From Macrococcus hajekii (GTDB lineage Bacteria; Bacillota; Bacilli; Staphylococcales; Staphylococcaceae), in the NCBI RefSeq assembly GCF_004359505.1, contig NZ_SCWE01000006.1:1-64000 (forward strand): a DNA stretch of 64,000 nt, in the 5' to 3' direction. Each line of letters starts with the position of its first letter. The first letter of the stretch is position 1. The notes beneath the pieces were generated by a model that was not told the origin of the DNA, made no database searches, and was given only the letters and a program-made list of their open reading frames with translations. Shown here piece by piece: positions 54,526 to 64,000 of the stretch. A program made the position numbers and the translations under genes.

Positions 54526-54876
54526 TTATTGATATCTTTCAGCAATAGCAAGAACCTCTTTCATCGTGAAGGGTTTAGTGAGAACGCCTGAAGCACCCAG
54601 GCTATATAATCTTTCCACTTCTTCAGCTGATTGAAAGGCGGAAATAACGTAGATAGGTGTATCCGTGTATTTCCTTATCTCAATAAGTGTCTCTTCACCA
54701 TTCATAACGGGCATTCGCTTATCCATCATAATCAGGTCATATGCTGTATCTCTCACCATCTTCAGCGCGATAAGCCCATTTTCTGCTTCTTCAACCTGAT
54801 AACCATTTAATGAAAATATTTCTGCCAGCAGCAGTCTGATATTTGTCTCATCGTCAATTACAAGAATTCGCATCAT
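54526..54876 (-). CDS. Single-domain response regulator, Spo0F-like
   Basis: 116 aa receiver domain only; no output domain. Acidic pair in VIDDETNIR, phospho-acceptor aspartate in LIMMDKRMP (D52 from this start), and the conserved lysine in GVLTKPF. The start is the ATG at 54876, nine bases after GGAGG; 54882 and 54873 are alternatives. In B. subtilis spo0F lies exactly here, between ywjG and fba, so it is probably the Spo0F orthologue, in an organism not expected to sporulate. Confidence 0.9.
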   Translation of the reverse strand: MMRILVIDDETNIRLLLAEIFSLNGYQVEEAENGLIALKMVRDTAYDLIMMDKRMPVMNGEETLIEIRKYTDTPIYVISAFQSAEEVERLYSLGASGVLTKPFTMKEVLAIAERYQ

Positions 54877-54950
54877 TGTCATCGACCTCCCTTTTATAAT
54901 AAGATTGTACTATATGTATCTATCATACATCAGAAAAAGGAAGGATTATT

Positions 54951-55448
54951 ATGATTAAGATTTTTAATACTCAGCTGAATGGAATCTTCCAGAAAATCGA
55001 TGCTCAGGAAAGTGAAATCGATATTGCTGCTCGTCTCCTTGCTCAAGCCATTATCGGGCAAGGTAAAGTGTATATCAAGGGCTTCGGAGATCTAAGGTAT
55101 CTTGAAGAGTTTTTGACTTCCGGGGATGAAAAACTTCCTGATACAGAACGACTGATCACTGAAACAGTGATTGATCAAACAGACCGCGTAATCCTTATGG
55201 CACCTTATTACGATGAGTCTGTTATCGAATATATTGCCGATCTTGAGAAAAATAATATTGACTATGTGCTTGTGTGCAACAAAGATCCACGTATCGACTG
55301 CATGAATTTCATTGACCTTTCCACACCGCGTGCATTGGTACCCACTGAAGATTTCAGTCGTATTATTACACCCCATGTGATGGCGATGAACTATATCTAT
55401 TACATCCTCTATGCACTGATTAAAGAAATGCTGGATGAAGAACTTTAA
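54951..55448 (+). CDS. DUF2529-family protein (YwjG-like)
   Basis: 165 aa. It matches the YwjG/DUF2529 family, which looks like a SIS-type (sugar isomerase) fold: AQAIIGQGKVYIKGFGDLR, then a middle beta strand RVILMAPYYDESV. Function unknown. AAAAAGGAAGGATTATT precedes the ATG. It is divergent from the receiver and converges with pyrG, as in Bacillus and staphylococci. Confidence 0.82.
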   Translation: MIKIFNTQLNGIFQKIDAQESEIDIAARLLAQAIIGQGKVYIKGFGDLRYLEEFLTSGDEKLPDTERLITETVIDQTDRVILMAPYYDESVIEYIADLEKNNIDYVLVCNKDPRIDCMNFIDLSTPRALVPTEDFSRIITPHVMAMNYIYYILYALIKEMLDEEL

Positions 55449-55458
55449 GTTGATATTA

Positions 55459-55496
55459 AAAAACGTCTTGTCAAAATTTAATGACAAGACGTTTTT
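55459..55496. terminator. Bidirectional terminator between DUF2529 and pyrG
   Basis: A 15-bp perfect stem (55459-55473 with 55482-55496), A-rich then T-rich, serves two converging genes. Confidence 0.87.
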
Positions 55497-55498
55497 GA

Positions 55499-57226
<1,728 letters not shown>

Positions 57227-57238
57227 CTAATCAAGAAA

Positions 57239-57769
57239 TTATAACGTCTCTTCTTCGTCCTCTTCGTCAAATTCATCTTCGTCTTCTTCGTCAAATTCAT
57301 CCTCTTCGACTACAAGACCCGCCTGATCAAGTTCATCTTCAACATCTTCATCTTCTGGATCTTCAAGATTTTCTTCATCAGATCCTGCTTCTACAACAAG
57401 ATCAAGTTCATCTTCGACTTCCACTTCACCGAGAAGTGTGATGTTTGCATCATCTTCATCTTCATCAAGTACTTCAAATTTCTGAACAGTTGGTGCAATC
57501 TTCTCTTCGATATCATCTACTGAATACCAGTCACGAAGACCCCATACATTTTCTCCTGTAGAGAGGAAACGACCATCTGTGTTTAAATCTGTATAGAACT
57601 GAACGACACGTGTTTCAATCTCGTCATCATTGTAATCACCGATTTTTTTAAACTCATCGATGATATCGTATAAGCCTTGGTCTTTCCCTTTTTCAAGCAG
57701 ATAAAGATAAGCCATATCGATAAAAGAGTGCTCATTCATCATTTCTTTTGTATATTCACTGATTTTCAT
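57239..57769 (-). CDS. rpoE: RNA polymerase delta subunit
   Basis: 176 aa. The N-terminal ~90 residues are the HARE-HTH fold ([34 protein letters not shown]); the rest is a highly acidic disordered tail ([18 protein letters not shown]). It recycles polymerase and helps open-complex dynamics. It is upstream of pyrG, as in all Bacillota. Confidence 0.95.
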   Translation of the reverse strand: MKISEYTKEMMNEHSFIDMAYLYLLEKGKDQGLYDIIDEFKKIGDYNDDEIETRVVQFYTDLNTDGRFLSTGENVWGLRDWYSVDDIEEKIAPTVQKFEVLDEDEDDANITLLGEVEVEDELDLVVEAGSDEENLEDPEDEDVEDELDQAGLVVEEDEFDEEDEDEFDEEDEEETL

Positions 57770-57859
57770 TATTAATTCGTCCTTTCACATCAGGCAGTCG
57801 ATTTTTATTCACCCTAAATCATAACAAGAATAATAATAATTTGCCAGTAAATATTTAGT

Positions 57860-58666
57860 CTAGTACTTGATCAGCTTCATCAGCTGATCAGCATGGTCAG
57901 GGTCAGCTTGAACGAAGTTGACATTCAAGTAAGGTCCGGGCTCATTCGTCTCTACTTTAAGACGATCCACATCCGGATAATGTTTTCTGACAAATGTTGC
58001 GAGTTGTCTAAGTGCACTTTCACGAACTTCATCATCAATCGGATTAAAATCAGTGATTTCAGCAGCCTGACCTTCGATTTTCAACATGATATGTCCGGCA
58101 TTTTCACCGTTCTTATCCAGAACAATGCCATCATTCTCTTGCTTAATTAACCTTAGTTTAGAAACATATTGACCTGACAAATCTAAGTAGTACAGTCTTT
58201 CCTTACCGATCGGTCCTTCCGGGTTAGTAGCGAGGTGCAAGAAACCTGCACGTTCATATACGTTCCAGGCTGCTTGATTCTCTGCATCAACCACGAGATA
58301 AAGATGTTCAAAATCAGGGAAAACACGTTGAACAAAGTCAGGAATATTCATCATAATTTCAGTACCGTAACCATGACCTTGATATTTAGCATTGATTGAC
58401 AGACTTCTGACATAGACTGCATTCACTGGTGTCTCATAACCTTCATGCTGATAATACTGATGCAGCACAAAAAAACCGACGACCTGCTTCTTTTTATTGA
58501 GCACTACGCACGGACGTCTATTATGATCCATCAACCCTTCTTCCAGTACTTGAATTGGAAGAGATGAATAGATCAGTTGACGCTCCCCCAGCTCAAATGC
58601 TTCGAGCTGTTCTCTATACTCTGAGCTGTATTGTACGATATCAATTTGTGAGCCTTTAAATTCCAT
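57860..58666 (-). CDS. GNAT-family N-acetyltransferase
   Basis: 268 aa. The acetyl-CoA motif is SINAKYQGHGYGTEIM and AENQAAWNVYERAGF follows. Roughly 90 residues after the GNAT core form an unrecognised second domain. The substrate is unknown. The start is divergent from coaW. A perfect 9-bp inverted repeat lies in its last codons (57868-57890). Confidence 0.82.
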   Translation of the reverse strand: MEFKGSQIDIVQYSSEYREQLEAFELGERQLIYSSLPIQVLEEGLMDHNRRPCVVLNKKKQVVGFFVLHQYYQHEGYETPVNAVYVRSLSINAKYQGHGYGTEIMMNIPDFVQRVFPDFEHLYLVVDAENQAAWNVYERAGFLHLATNPEGPIGKERLYYLDLSGQYVSKLRLIKQENDGIVLDKNGENAGHIMLKIEGQAAEITDFNPIDDEVRESALRQLATFVRKHYPDVDRLKVETNEPGPYLNVNFVQADPDHADQLMKLIKY

Positions 58667-58809
58667 GATGAAAAACCTCCAGCATTCATTTAATTTATTA
58701 ACTTATACCCCGATTCACTGTTATTTCAGCATTTAAAGTACGTAACTTATTTTACAAGATGAGATTCTATCTGTAATATAATAACCAAAAAAGATGAAGA
58801 GGTAATGAG

Positions 58810-59619
58810 ATGAAATTCGGTATAGATGCAGGCGGTACATTGATTAAAATAGTAAAAGAAGAAAACAATGAACGATCCTATATGAAGTATCTGTCAACAG
58901 AAATTGAAAAAGTGGCAGCTATGCTTGAATCATACCCAGAAGCTTCAGTGGCGCTTACCGGTGGCAAAGCAACTTACTTACAGAGCCTTATTCCTCAGGA
59001 AGCCTTTCAAAGCATTGAATTCGATGCGACGTTCAAAGGAATTCAAACATTTCTTCAGCAGCACGATCATCCTCTTGAAAATTATATTTTTGCTAATGTA
59101 GGAACAGGGACTTCCATCCATTATGTGGACGGCGAACAGCAAGTCCGTGCAGGCGGTACTGGAGCAGGCGGCGGCATGATTCAGGGATTAGGTTATCTGC
59201 TCACAGGTGAAAGCGATTATAGCCGTTTGACAGCCCTTGCCGCTCAAGGTGACAGAGATGAGATTGACTTGAAAGTTAAACATATCTACAAAGGAGATAA
59301 AACACCGATTCCCGGCGAGCTGACTGCTGCTAACTTCGGTCGTGTTCTACATACAAAAGATACAGTGACTTATACAGATGCAGACAAGCTGGCAGCTGCT
59401 ATTGGTGTCGTCGGCGAAACTGTGACAACTGTCTCCATACATGCTGCACGGGAATTCAATGCAGAATACGTCGTTTATATCGGATCATCATTTTTAGACA
59501 ATGAACTGCTTGAAAAAGTAGTGATGAACTACACAGTACTGCGCGGCTTTAAGCCCTATTTCATAGAAAATGGTGAATATTCCGGTGCTCTAGGCACACT
59601 TAAATTGATGGAACAATAA
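58810..59619 (+). CDS. coaW: Pantothenate kinase type II
   Basis: 269 aa, ASKHA-fold, the staphylococcal-type kinase insensitive to CoA feedback. The phosphate loop is FGIDAGGTLIKIV; the second motif is FANVGTGTSIHYV and the third is VVYIGSSFL. Its ATG follows GATGAAGAGGTAATGAG. It is a marker gene of Staphylococcaceae. Confidence 0.95.
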   Translation: MKFGIDAGGTLIKIVKEENNERSYMKYLSTEIEKVAAMLESYPEASVALTGGKATYLQSLIPQEAFQSIEFDATFKGIQTFLQQHDHPLENYIFANVGTGTSIHYVDGEQQVRAGGTGAGGGMIQGLGYLLTGESDYSRLTALAAQGDRDEIDLKVKHIYKGDKTPIPGELTAANFGRVLHTKDTVTYTDADKLAAAIGVVGETVTTVSIHAAREFNAEYVVYIGSSFLDNELLEKVVMNYTVLRGFKPYFIENGEYSGALGTLKLMEQ

Positions 59620-59645
59620 AAGGAGAGGCAGCTGCCTCTCCTTTT
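59618..59645. terminator. Bidirectional terminator between coaW and the ATP-grasp gene
   Basis: A 28-base perfect palindrome with 14-bp arms (59618-59631 and 59632-59645) serves two converging genes. It begins with the last two bases of the coaW stop. Confidence 0.87.
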
Positions 59646-59646
59646 A

Positions 59647-60822
59647 TTATTGATTAAATTCTGCGAATGCTTTGTCATGCGCATCGACATCCTGCTGTTC
59701 GCCGTGCCAGATTCCTACAAATCTCGATGGCACATGTTCGTCTTCATAAAAGTCGCCATCATAGTAAGCGAGGGGGAATAAACGGCCTGCCTTGACTTCA
59801 TCGAGAATACGTTCATAAAAAGCATCATTGCTCACCTTCGCATAAGCACCGAAAAATTTCTCATAATCCCCTGCCAGCAGCTCATCCATAATCAGCATCG
59901 ATGTAGAACCATTCTGCCTGAAGTTAAGATCAATGGCATAGACTTCTCCTTTATCATCAACGAGCAGATCGAATCCTGCTATCCCTTTATAACCTGCATC
60001 GACACCATTCTGCATAATCTCTCTGCCAGCTTCTATTACTGTCTGTGGGACATTATGTGCCGTAATATTACCGAAATATTTGCCGTATTCATTTGTATTC
60101 TGAATAGAAGCACCTATATAATTTAAGCCTGTATTCTCACTGTAAGCATACTGGACACAGTAATTCTGTTTAGTGTTAATATAATCTTCAATAACGAAAT
60201 CTGAATCTGTTTCTGCTTCTTTGATACGATTCAGTGCCTGCTTGCGGTCCTCATCATTGTAACAAATCATCACGCCATAACCACCGGCTGTCGGATGCTC
60301 GTCACCTGGTTTAATGACATAAGGATAATTCCACTTCTTCAATGTTTCTTCAAGCTCGTCTACTGCTACCACTTCACGTTTAGGTAAAAATTTACCTTTC
60401 GTCCAGTCAGAAAGCTTCATCTTGTTATTGAGTGCAACAAATAATTCTTTATCAATATAGTAAGTTGAAGGATCAACAAATTCGCTGCTATGTGCATACT
60501 GAAAGAAGATTTTCTCTCCATTTTTTTCTGCTTCTCTCAATCTTGCATTATAACTTTCTGCATCTTTAAATGTGCGATAATGAGACGGGAAATCAACTCC
60601 TGCTGCACGCATTAATTCGCGCGGCTTTTCTCCCACTGCTGCTTCATGAATAATAACCGGCATATCAGCAATCAGAAGTTCTCTTGCCGTTAACATATTA
60701 GCCTGATGTTCTTCTGTTGTCAGCCATGGATTTTTTTCAAATGACGGACGTGAAGTAAATACAACATGATCGCCGTAAAGCTGATGCATGGTCAGCGGGC
60801 GTTTAGATAAGAAATTATTCAT
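59647..60822 (-). CDS. ATP-grasp ligase of unknown substrate
   Basis: 391 aa. The C-terminal two thirds are an ATP-grasp fold: ATP-binding K171 in YPYVIKPGDEHPTAGGYG, the adenine-linking pair E212-D213, and metal ligands D298 and N300 in VYAIDLNFRQNGSTSM. The N-terminal 130 residues look like a substrate-binding domain and match no pathway I know. It starts three bases after the M20 gene, after GAGGAGTAGCTA, and is controlled by the SAM riboswitch. It probably joins an amino acid to another carboxylate (inference). Confidence 0.78.
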   Translation of the reverse strand: MNNFLSKRPLTMHQLYGDHVVFTSRPSFEKNPWLTTEEHQANMLTARELLIADMPVIIHEAAVGEKPRELMRAAGVDFPSHYRTFKDAESYNARLREAEKNGEKIFFQYAHSSEFVDPSTYYIDKELFVALNNKMKLSDWTKGKFLPKREVVAVDELEETLKKWNYPYVIKPGDEHPTAGGYGVMICYNDEDRKQALNRIKEAETDSDFVIEDYINTKQNYCVQYAYSENTGLNYIGASIQNTNEYGKYFGNITAHNVPQTVIEAGREIMQNGVDAGYKGIAGFDLLVDDKGEVYAIDLNFRQNGSTSMLIMDELLAGDYEKFFGAYAKVSNDAFYERILDEVKAGRLFPLAYYDGDFYEDEHVPSRFVGIWHGEQQDVDAHDKAFAEFNQ

Positions 60823-60825
60823 TAG

Positions 60826-62004
60826 CTACTCCTCTAAATGTGTATGTAATTGCTTAATCTCTGCCAGAATAGCTGGCTGAGTAATGAGTTCAATAGCCAT
60901 TGTGGCCATAATTCGTGCACCTTGTAGCAATGCATGGTCTCCACCAGGACTTGCTGCTGCTTCTCTAAATTCAGGTGTATGACCTACAAGGGCTGAAGAT
61001 CCCATCTTAAGATGGGGATGTATAGTCGGGATGACGTGGCTGACGTTACCTGTATCCGTAGAGCCAAAACCAAAATCATCATGCTCAACAGGTTCATTAT
61101 GTTTTTTTGCATGCCGCTCAAATAAATCATCAAGCCGATCATTTAGAATGAACTCATTCACACCATTCTGTATGCGTGACAGTTTAGCTGTCCCACCTGC
61201 TATACGCGCTGCACCGTGGGCGATTTCTTCTACTCTGTCCGTTAGTTCATCAAGTTCAGCACGACTCAATGAACGCGTATAAAGTCGCGCTTTTGTATAG
61301 TCCGGAATAATGTTCGCACTTGCACCACCATCCAGAATGACTCCATGAACTTTATCTTTTGGTTTAATATGCTGTCTAAGTTGTGCCACACCATTGAAGA
61401 AGCTGATCATCATATCAAGTGCGTTAATACCATTAAATGCACTTTCAGATGCATGTGCACTTTTACCGAAAAATTCAACTTCAAAGACATCAACTGCTAG
61501 TGTCGGTACAGTTCGATATGTTTCATGACCCGGATGAATCATTAGTGCGACATCACTATCATCAAACAAGCCCGCCTTAACATAACTTGCTTTTGCACTG
61601 CCATTAACGCCACCTTCTTCTGCTGGAGAACCGAATACCTTAATAGCTCCACCAATATCATCAATAACTGTTTTAAGGCTAAGCGCTGACAGTACACTGC
61701 TTGTCCCAATAATGTTATGACCACATGCATGCCCTAAATCAGGCAGTGCATCATATTCAGCTAAAAAGGCGATAGTCGGACCTTCTTTTCTGCTTGTATA
61801 AGTCGCAATAAAACCAGTCGCATGTCCGGCAATGTCACGTTCCAGATGGAATCCATTATCCTCAAGTAGTGAAGATAATTCAGCTGATGCAAAAAACTCT
61901 TCATTGCCAAGCTCCGGTCGTTCGTGGATTGCATGGCTAAGCTCAATTATACCTTGTTCATGTTGATTAATATATGCTAAAACTCTCTCTTCAATCTGAT
62001 TCAT
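60826..62004 (-). CDS. M20-family amidohydrolase/dipeptidase (PM20D2/AbgB-like)
   Basis: 392 aa. Metal-site motifs: GHACGHNIIGT (H92, C94, H96), SPAEEGGVNG (E129/E130), MIHPGH (H157) and FFGKSAHAS. A C-terminal STDTGNVSHVIPTIHP segment resembles vertebrate PM20D2, a dipeptidase that removes mis-made products of an ATP-grasp carnosine synthase, and AbgB (aminobenzoyl-glutamate hydrolase). The ATG at 62004 follows AAGGAGCTTATTTG; a TTG one codon earlier is an alternative. It is the first gene of the SAM-controlled pair. Confidence 0.85.
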   Translation of the reverse strand: MNQIEERVLAYINQHEQGIIELSHAIHERPELGNEEFFASAELSSLLEDNGFHLERDIAGHATGFIATYTSRKEGPTIAFLAEYDALPDLGHACGHNIIGTSSVLSALSLKTVIDDIGGAIKVFGSPAEEGGVNGSAKASYVKAGLFDDSDVALMIHPGHETYRTVPTLAVDVFEVEFFGKSAHASESAFNGINALDMMISFFNGVAQLRQHIKPKDKVHGVILDGGASANIIPDYTKARLYTRSLSRAELDELTDRVEEIAHGAARIAGGTAKLSRIQNGVNEFILNDRLDDLFERHAKKHNEPVEHDDFGFGSTDTGNVSHVIPTIHPHLKMGSSALVGHTPEFREAAASPGGDHALLQGARIMATMAIELITQPAILAEIKQLHTHLEE

Positions 62005-62036
62005 CAAATAAGCTCCTTCGTTTCCTTACACTTAAC

Positions 62037-62070
62037 AAAAAAGACATTCCACAGATAAGGAATGTCTTTG
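62037..62070 (-). terminator. SAM-riboswitch expression-platform terminator
   Basis: An 11-bp stem (62040-62050 with 62059-62069) is followed by TTTTTTG on the minus strand. It sits between the aptamer and the M20 gene; its loop holds CTTATC, which can pair with the 3' GATAAG of the aptamer P1 helix to form the antiterminator. Confidence 0.85.
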
Positions 62071-62072
62071 CA

Positions 62073-62170
62073 GTCTTATCTTCCAGCTATGCTGTAGGAC
62101 TTAGCACCTTGCCTCTCGGTAGGTTGCTGGATGTCATCGGGCCTCTCCCTCAATCCTTCTTGATAAGTAT
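62073..62170 (-). promoter_or_regulatory. SAM-I riboswitch (S-box)
   Basis: The minus strand has the S-box elements in order: ACTTATCAAGAAGGA, GGGAGAGGCCCGATGA, CCAGCAACC, GGCAAGGTGCTAA and CAGC..GCTG, closing in GGAAGATAAG. P1 pairs cttatc with gataag. It would switch off the downstream pair when SAM is plentiful. Confidence 0.96.
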
Positions 62171-62187
62171 GGAATTATTTAATGATA

Positions 62188-62216
62188 ACTATATAGTTTT
62201 CTGATTGTTTCGTCAA
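62188..62216 (-). promoter_or_regulatory. Sigma-A promoter of the SAM-riboswitch operon
   Basis: TTGACG (62211-62216), a 17-base spacer and TATAGT (62188-62193) on the minus strand, placing the start just before the aptamer. Confidence 0.78.
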
Positions 62217-62220
62217 ATGT

Positions 62221-63876
62221 TTATTCTTTTGGCAACTTAATTCGGAACTTAGTGCCCGCAATCGAACTATGCACCGTAATCGTACCGTTATGATTTTCCA
62301 CTATTTGTTTTGCTACTGCGAGTCCAAGGCCTGAGCCTTCATTTTTAGAAGTCGTATTAGTCCCTCTGTAGTAACGGTCAAAAATGTATGGAACTTCTTC
62401 TTGTGGAATCCCTCTCCCATTATCACTGATTTCAATAACGATATCATCACCCTCAACAAATGTATTGATCCATACTTCTATATCATCGTTATAAATGAAT
62501 GCATTCGACACAATATTCATGAGTACACGATTGATTCTTTCCTTATCCAGCTTTAGGGTCTGATTAAGGGCATTTGCTGTATGGAGATTGGGATGATTAA
62601 AGGAATCTATAAATGCCTGAATATAATCCCCTATATTAACAGTCTGTTTATTAAATTCAAAAACATCATTTTTAATCTGATAAGTCATATTCAGGTCTCT
62701 GAGCAAGGAATCAATATACAGAGCCTTATCCTCAATAATTTCCGCAAAACGTTTACGTTCTTCATGATCGATATCAAGTTCACTATTCAACAGTTTGCTG
62801 TAGCCATAAATTGAACTCAGCGGAGTTTTAAAGTCATGGGTAATGCCTGCCACCCATTCTTCTCTAAGCGTTGCTATACGGTTTTGATAAGCTCGATCAC
62901 TGTCGAGCTTTTCTGTCAGTTCACGTATTGATTCATCTACCGAGGTATACATGCGATATTTTCTTCGCATGCGCCCACGACGATAGATACTTTTGTTATC
63001 CGGCACTTTATAAACACCTTGACGAAGCATACTCAGCCAGTCAACAAAATGAATAAGTGGACGTGCAAAATTACGACTGACAAAATAGGCAAGCGTCAAA
63101 ATAATCAGGAAAATGGCAAGAGAGAATATACAGTACCACAATAGAAAATTAAGTATGGCTGCTACAGCACCATCTTTATCCATAAAAATACCGTTTTCGT
63201 CCAATATAATACGCTTATCCTTGGCATTCTGATTCTCTGAGACGAAAAGATAATACTCATCATCCCGCATCGTTTCTTGTAATACGTATTTATTATAATT
63301 ATCATAATTCAGATCACTGAACCAGTTTTTTTCGACATCTTCGGTCTTGAAGCTCCCGTATAATTTAATCAATTGATCACTTTCCATGTCCTGCTTGAAA
63401 AGTGATAGATTATGCTCATCCATATAGCGGTGCAGATCAACTGTTTCTCTTAAATCAAAAAGTTCTGTTGCCTTAACAAGCGGCTGTCTATCTATAAAGA
63501 CGGCCTGATACTTTTTGTCTAATGTCCACGTTGTAACACCCGGAAGATAATACCAGCTTAAATTATGGATCTTCTCTTTATTGTTGAATGATTTAATTAC
63601 ATTTCCTTTATTATCACGTATTAAAAGCATACCTTCTTGTTTTTTAAGGGCTTCAGATAGTTCATCATCAATTGTGATATGATTCGCATCTTCAATATGA
63701 ATAAGGGTCTGAATTGTATCTGTAGTCTGAGAGGATAGGTTCCCTCCTGATAGTTCATTATAAGATCTCATCATCGAGTAGCCGAGTAACAGCAGCAGCA
63801 TTAGGTTAATCAGCACATAGAACAAAGAGAAGTAGCCGATGAATTTCCAGGTGAATTTACGAGCTGTCGCCTTCAA
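62221..63876 (-). CDS. Two-component sensor histidine kinase
   Basis: 551 aa. Transmembrane helices near residues 14-35 and 240-267 flank a large outside sensor region. A HAMP-like linker and a coiled segment lead to the H-box [13 protein letters not shown] (H347), then the N-box [11 protein letters not shown] and G-boxes DNGRGIP and GSGLGLAV. It starts with TTG, overlapping the regulator's TGA stop by two bases. The ligand is unknown. Confidence 0.9.
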   Translation of the reverse strand: MKATARKFTWKFIGYFSLFYVLINLMLLLLLGYSMMRSYNELSGGNLSSQTTDTIQTLIHIEDANHITIDDELSEALKKQEGMLLIRDNKGNVIKSFNNKEKIHNLSWYYLPGVTTWTLDKKYQAVFIDRQPLVKATELFDLRETVDLHRYMDEHNLSLFKQDMESDQLIKLYGSFKTEDVEKNWFSDLNYDNYNKYVLQETMRDDEYYLFVSENQNAKDKRIILDENGIFMDKDGAVAAILNFLLWYCIFSLAIFLIILTLAYFVSRNFARPLIHFVDWLSMLRQGVYKVPDNKSIYRRGRMRRKYRMYTSVDESIRELTEKLDSDRAYQNRIATLREEWVAGITHDFKTPLSSIYGYSKLLNSELDIDHEERKRFAEIIEDKALYIDSLLRDLNMTYQIKNDVFEFNKQTVNIGDYIQAFIDSFNHPNLHTANALNQTLKLDKERINRVLMNIVSNAFIYNDDIEVWINTFVEGDDIVIEISDNGRGIPQEEVPYIFDRYYRGTNTTSKNEGSGLGLAVAKQIVENHNGTITVHSSIAGTKFRIKLPKE

Positions 63877-64000
63877 TTGCGCTCTACTTTCAGAATGTAG
63901 CCGACACTTCTAACGGTCATCAACCTGACAGGGTGACTCGGCACTTCTTCAATTTTTTCACGTAATTTACGAATATGGACCATCACTGTATTTTCATCGA
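63873..64000 (-). CDS. OmpR-family response regulator, C-terminal part (cut by window)
   Basis: The visible 41 codons encode [20 protein letters not shown] and end [12 protein letters not shown], the recognition helix and wing of an OmpR/PhoB DNA-binding domain. The gene continues past 64000. It is the partner of the downstream kinase. Confidence 0.9.
   Translation of the reverse strand, partial: DENTVMVHIRKLREKIEEVPSHPVRLMTVRSVGYILKVERN

Overview
The window is a low-GC Gram-positive chromosome segment whose gene order is that of the Staphylococcaceae. Landmarks are rsbUVW-sigB next to mazEF-alr-acpS, a type II pantothenate kinase (coaW), the order pyrG-DUF2529-receiver-fba-murA2-glpX-rho-rpmE2-tdk-prfA-prmC, a complete F1Fo ATP synthase operon, and a two-copy murA arrangement. 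Several details point to Macrococcus or a close relative rather than Staphylococcus itself: an Rpf-like LysM protein at the position staphylococci usually give to sceD, and a Spo0F-like receiver kept next to fba. That genus call is an inference. I see no prophage, insertion sequence or CRISPR; this is mostly conserved core genome, nearly all on the minus strand.

Layout. 1-600: the left edge appears to touch the 5' end of a 16S rRNA gene (minus strand), preceded by tRNA-Gly, tRNA-Leu and tRNA-Glu with two strong promoters. 585-6420: sprT-tex, then the sigma-B module with a consensus sigma-B promoter in front of rsbV, then mazEF. 6478-14538: alr, acpS, three PH-domain membrane proteins, cshA, murF and ddl. 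14682-18392: plus-strand rodA, cls and an HD hydrolase, with two very small minus-strand genes tucked between them. 18435-23851: an atypical NRAMP-like transporter, pxpA, accC, accB, pxpC and pxpB (5-oxoproline use). 23976-27942: yidC and a TPP-riboswitch-controlled tenA-thiD-thiM-thiE operon. 27989-30553: a 213-bp inverted-repeat element, two secreted LysM proteins with matching promoters, and an SSB paralogue. 30768-40436: a YwpF-like gene, fabZ, an EpuA-like gene, murA, a DUF1146 gene and the atp operon. 40534-51598: mnaA, upp, glyA, ywlG, rpiB, ywlE, tsaC/sua5, prmC, prfA, tdk, rpmE2, rho and glpX. 51731-59619: an HxlR regulator, murA2, fba, a Spo0F-like receiver, DUF2529, pyrG with a CTP-sensing attenuator, rpoE, a GNAT protein and coaW. 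59647-64000: an ATP-grasp ligase with an M20 dipeptidase behind a SAM riboswitch, then a histidine kinase and the tail of its response regulator.

How the genes work together. Cell-wall supply (alr, ddl, murF, two murA, mnaA, rodA, LysM proteins), membrane energetics (atp), translation (prfA, prmC, tsaC, rpmE2, tRNAs) and stress control (sigB, mazEF, cshA) dominate. Regulation can be read directly at many points: SAM-I and TPP riboswitches, a pyrG attenuator, a sigma-B promoter, and paired promoter boxes in front of the two LysM genes.

The most interesting candidates are: the SAM-riboswitch ATP-grasp/M20 pair, which looks like a dipeptide ligase with a matching dipeptidase; the accB-accC-pxpABC operon, which carries as separate proteins the parts of urea carboxylase; an NRAMP protein that has lost both metal-binding motifs; a DnaA-box cluster at the sua5/ywlC gene; and an actinobacterial-type Rpf domain in a Bacillota cell-wall protein.
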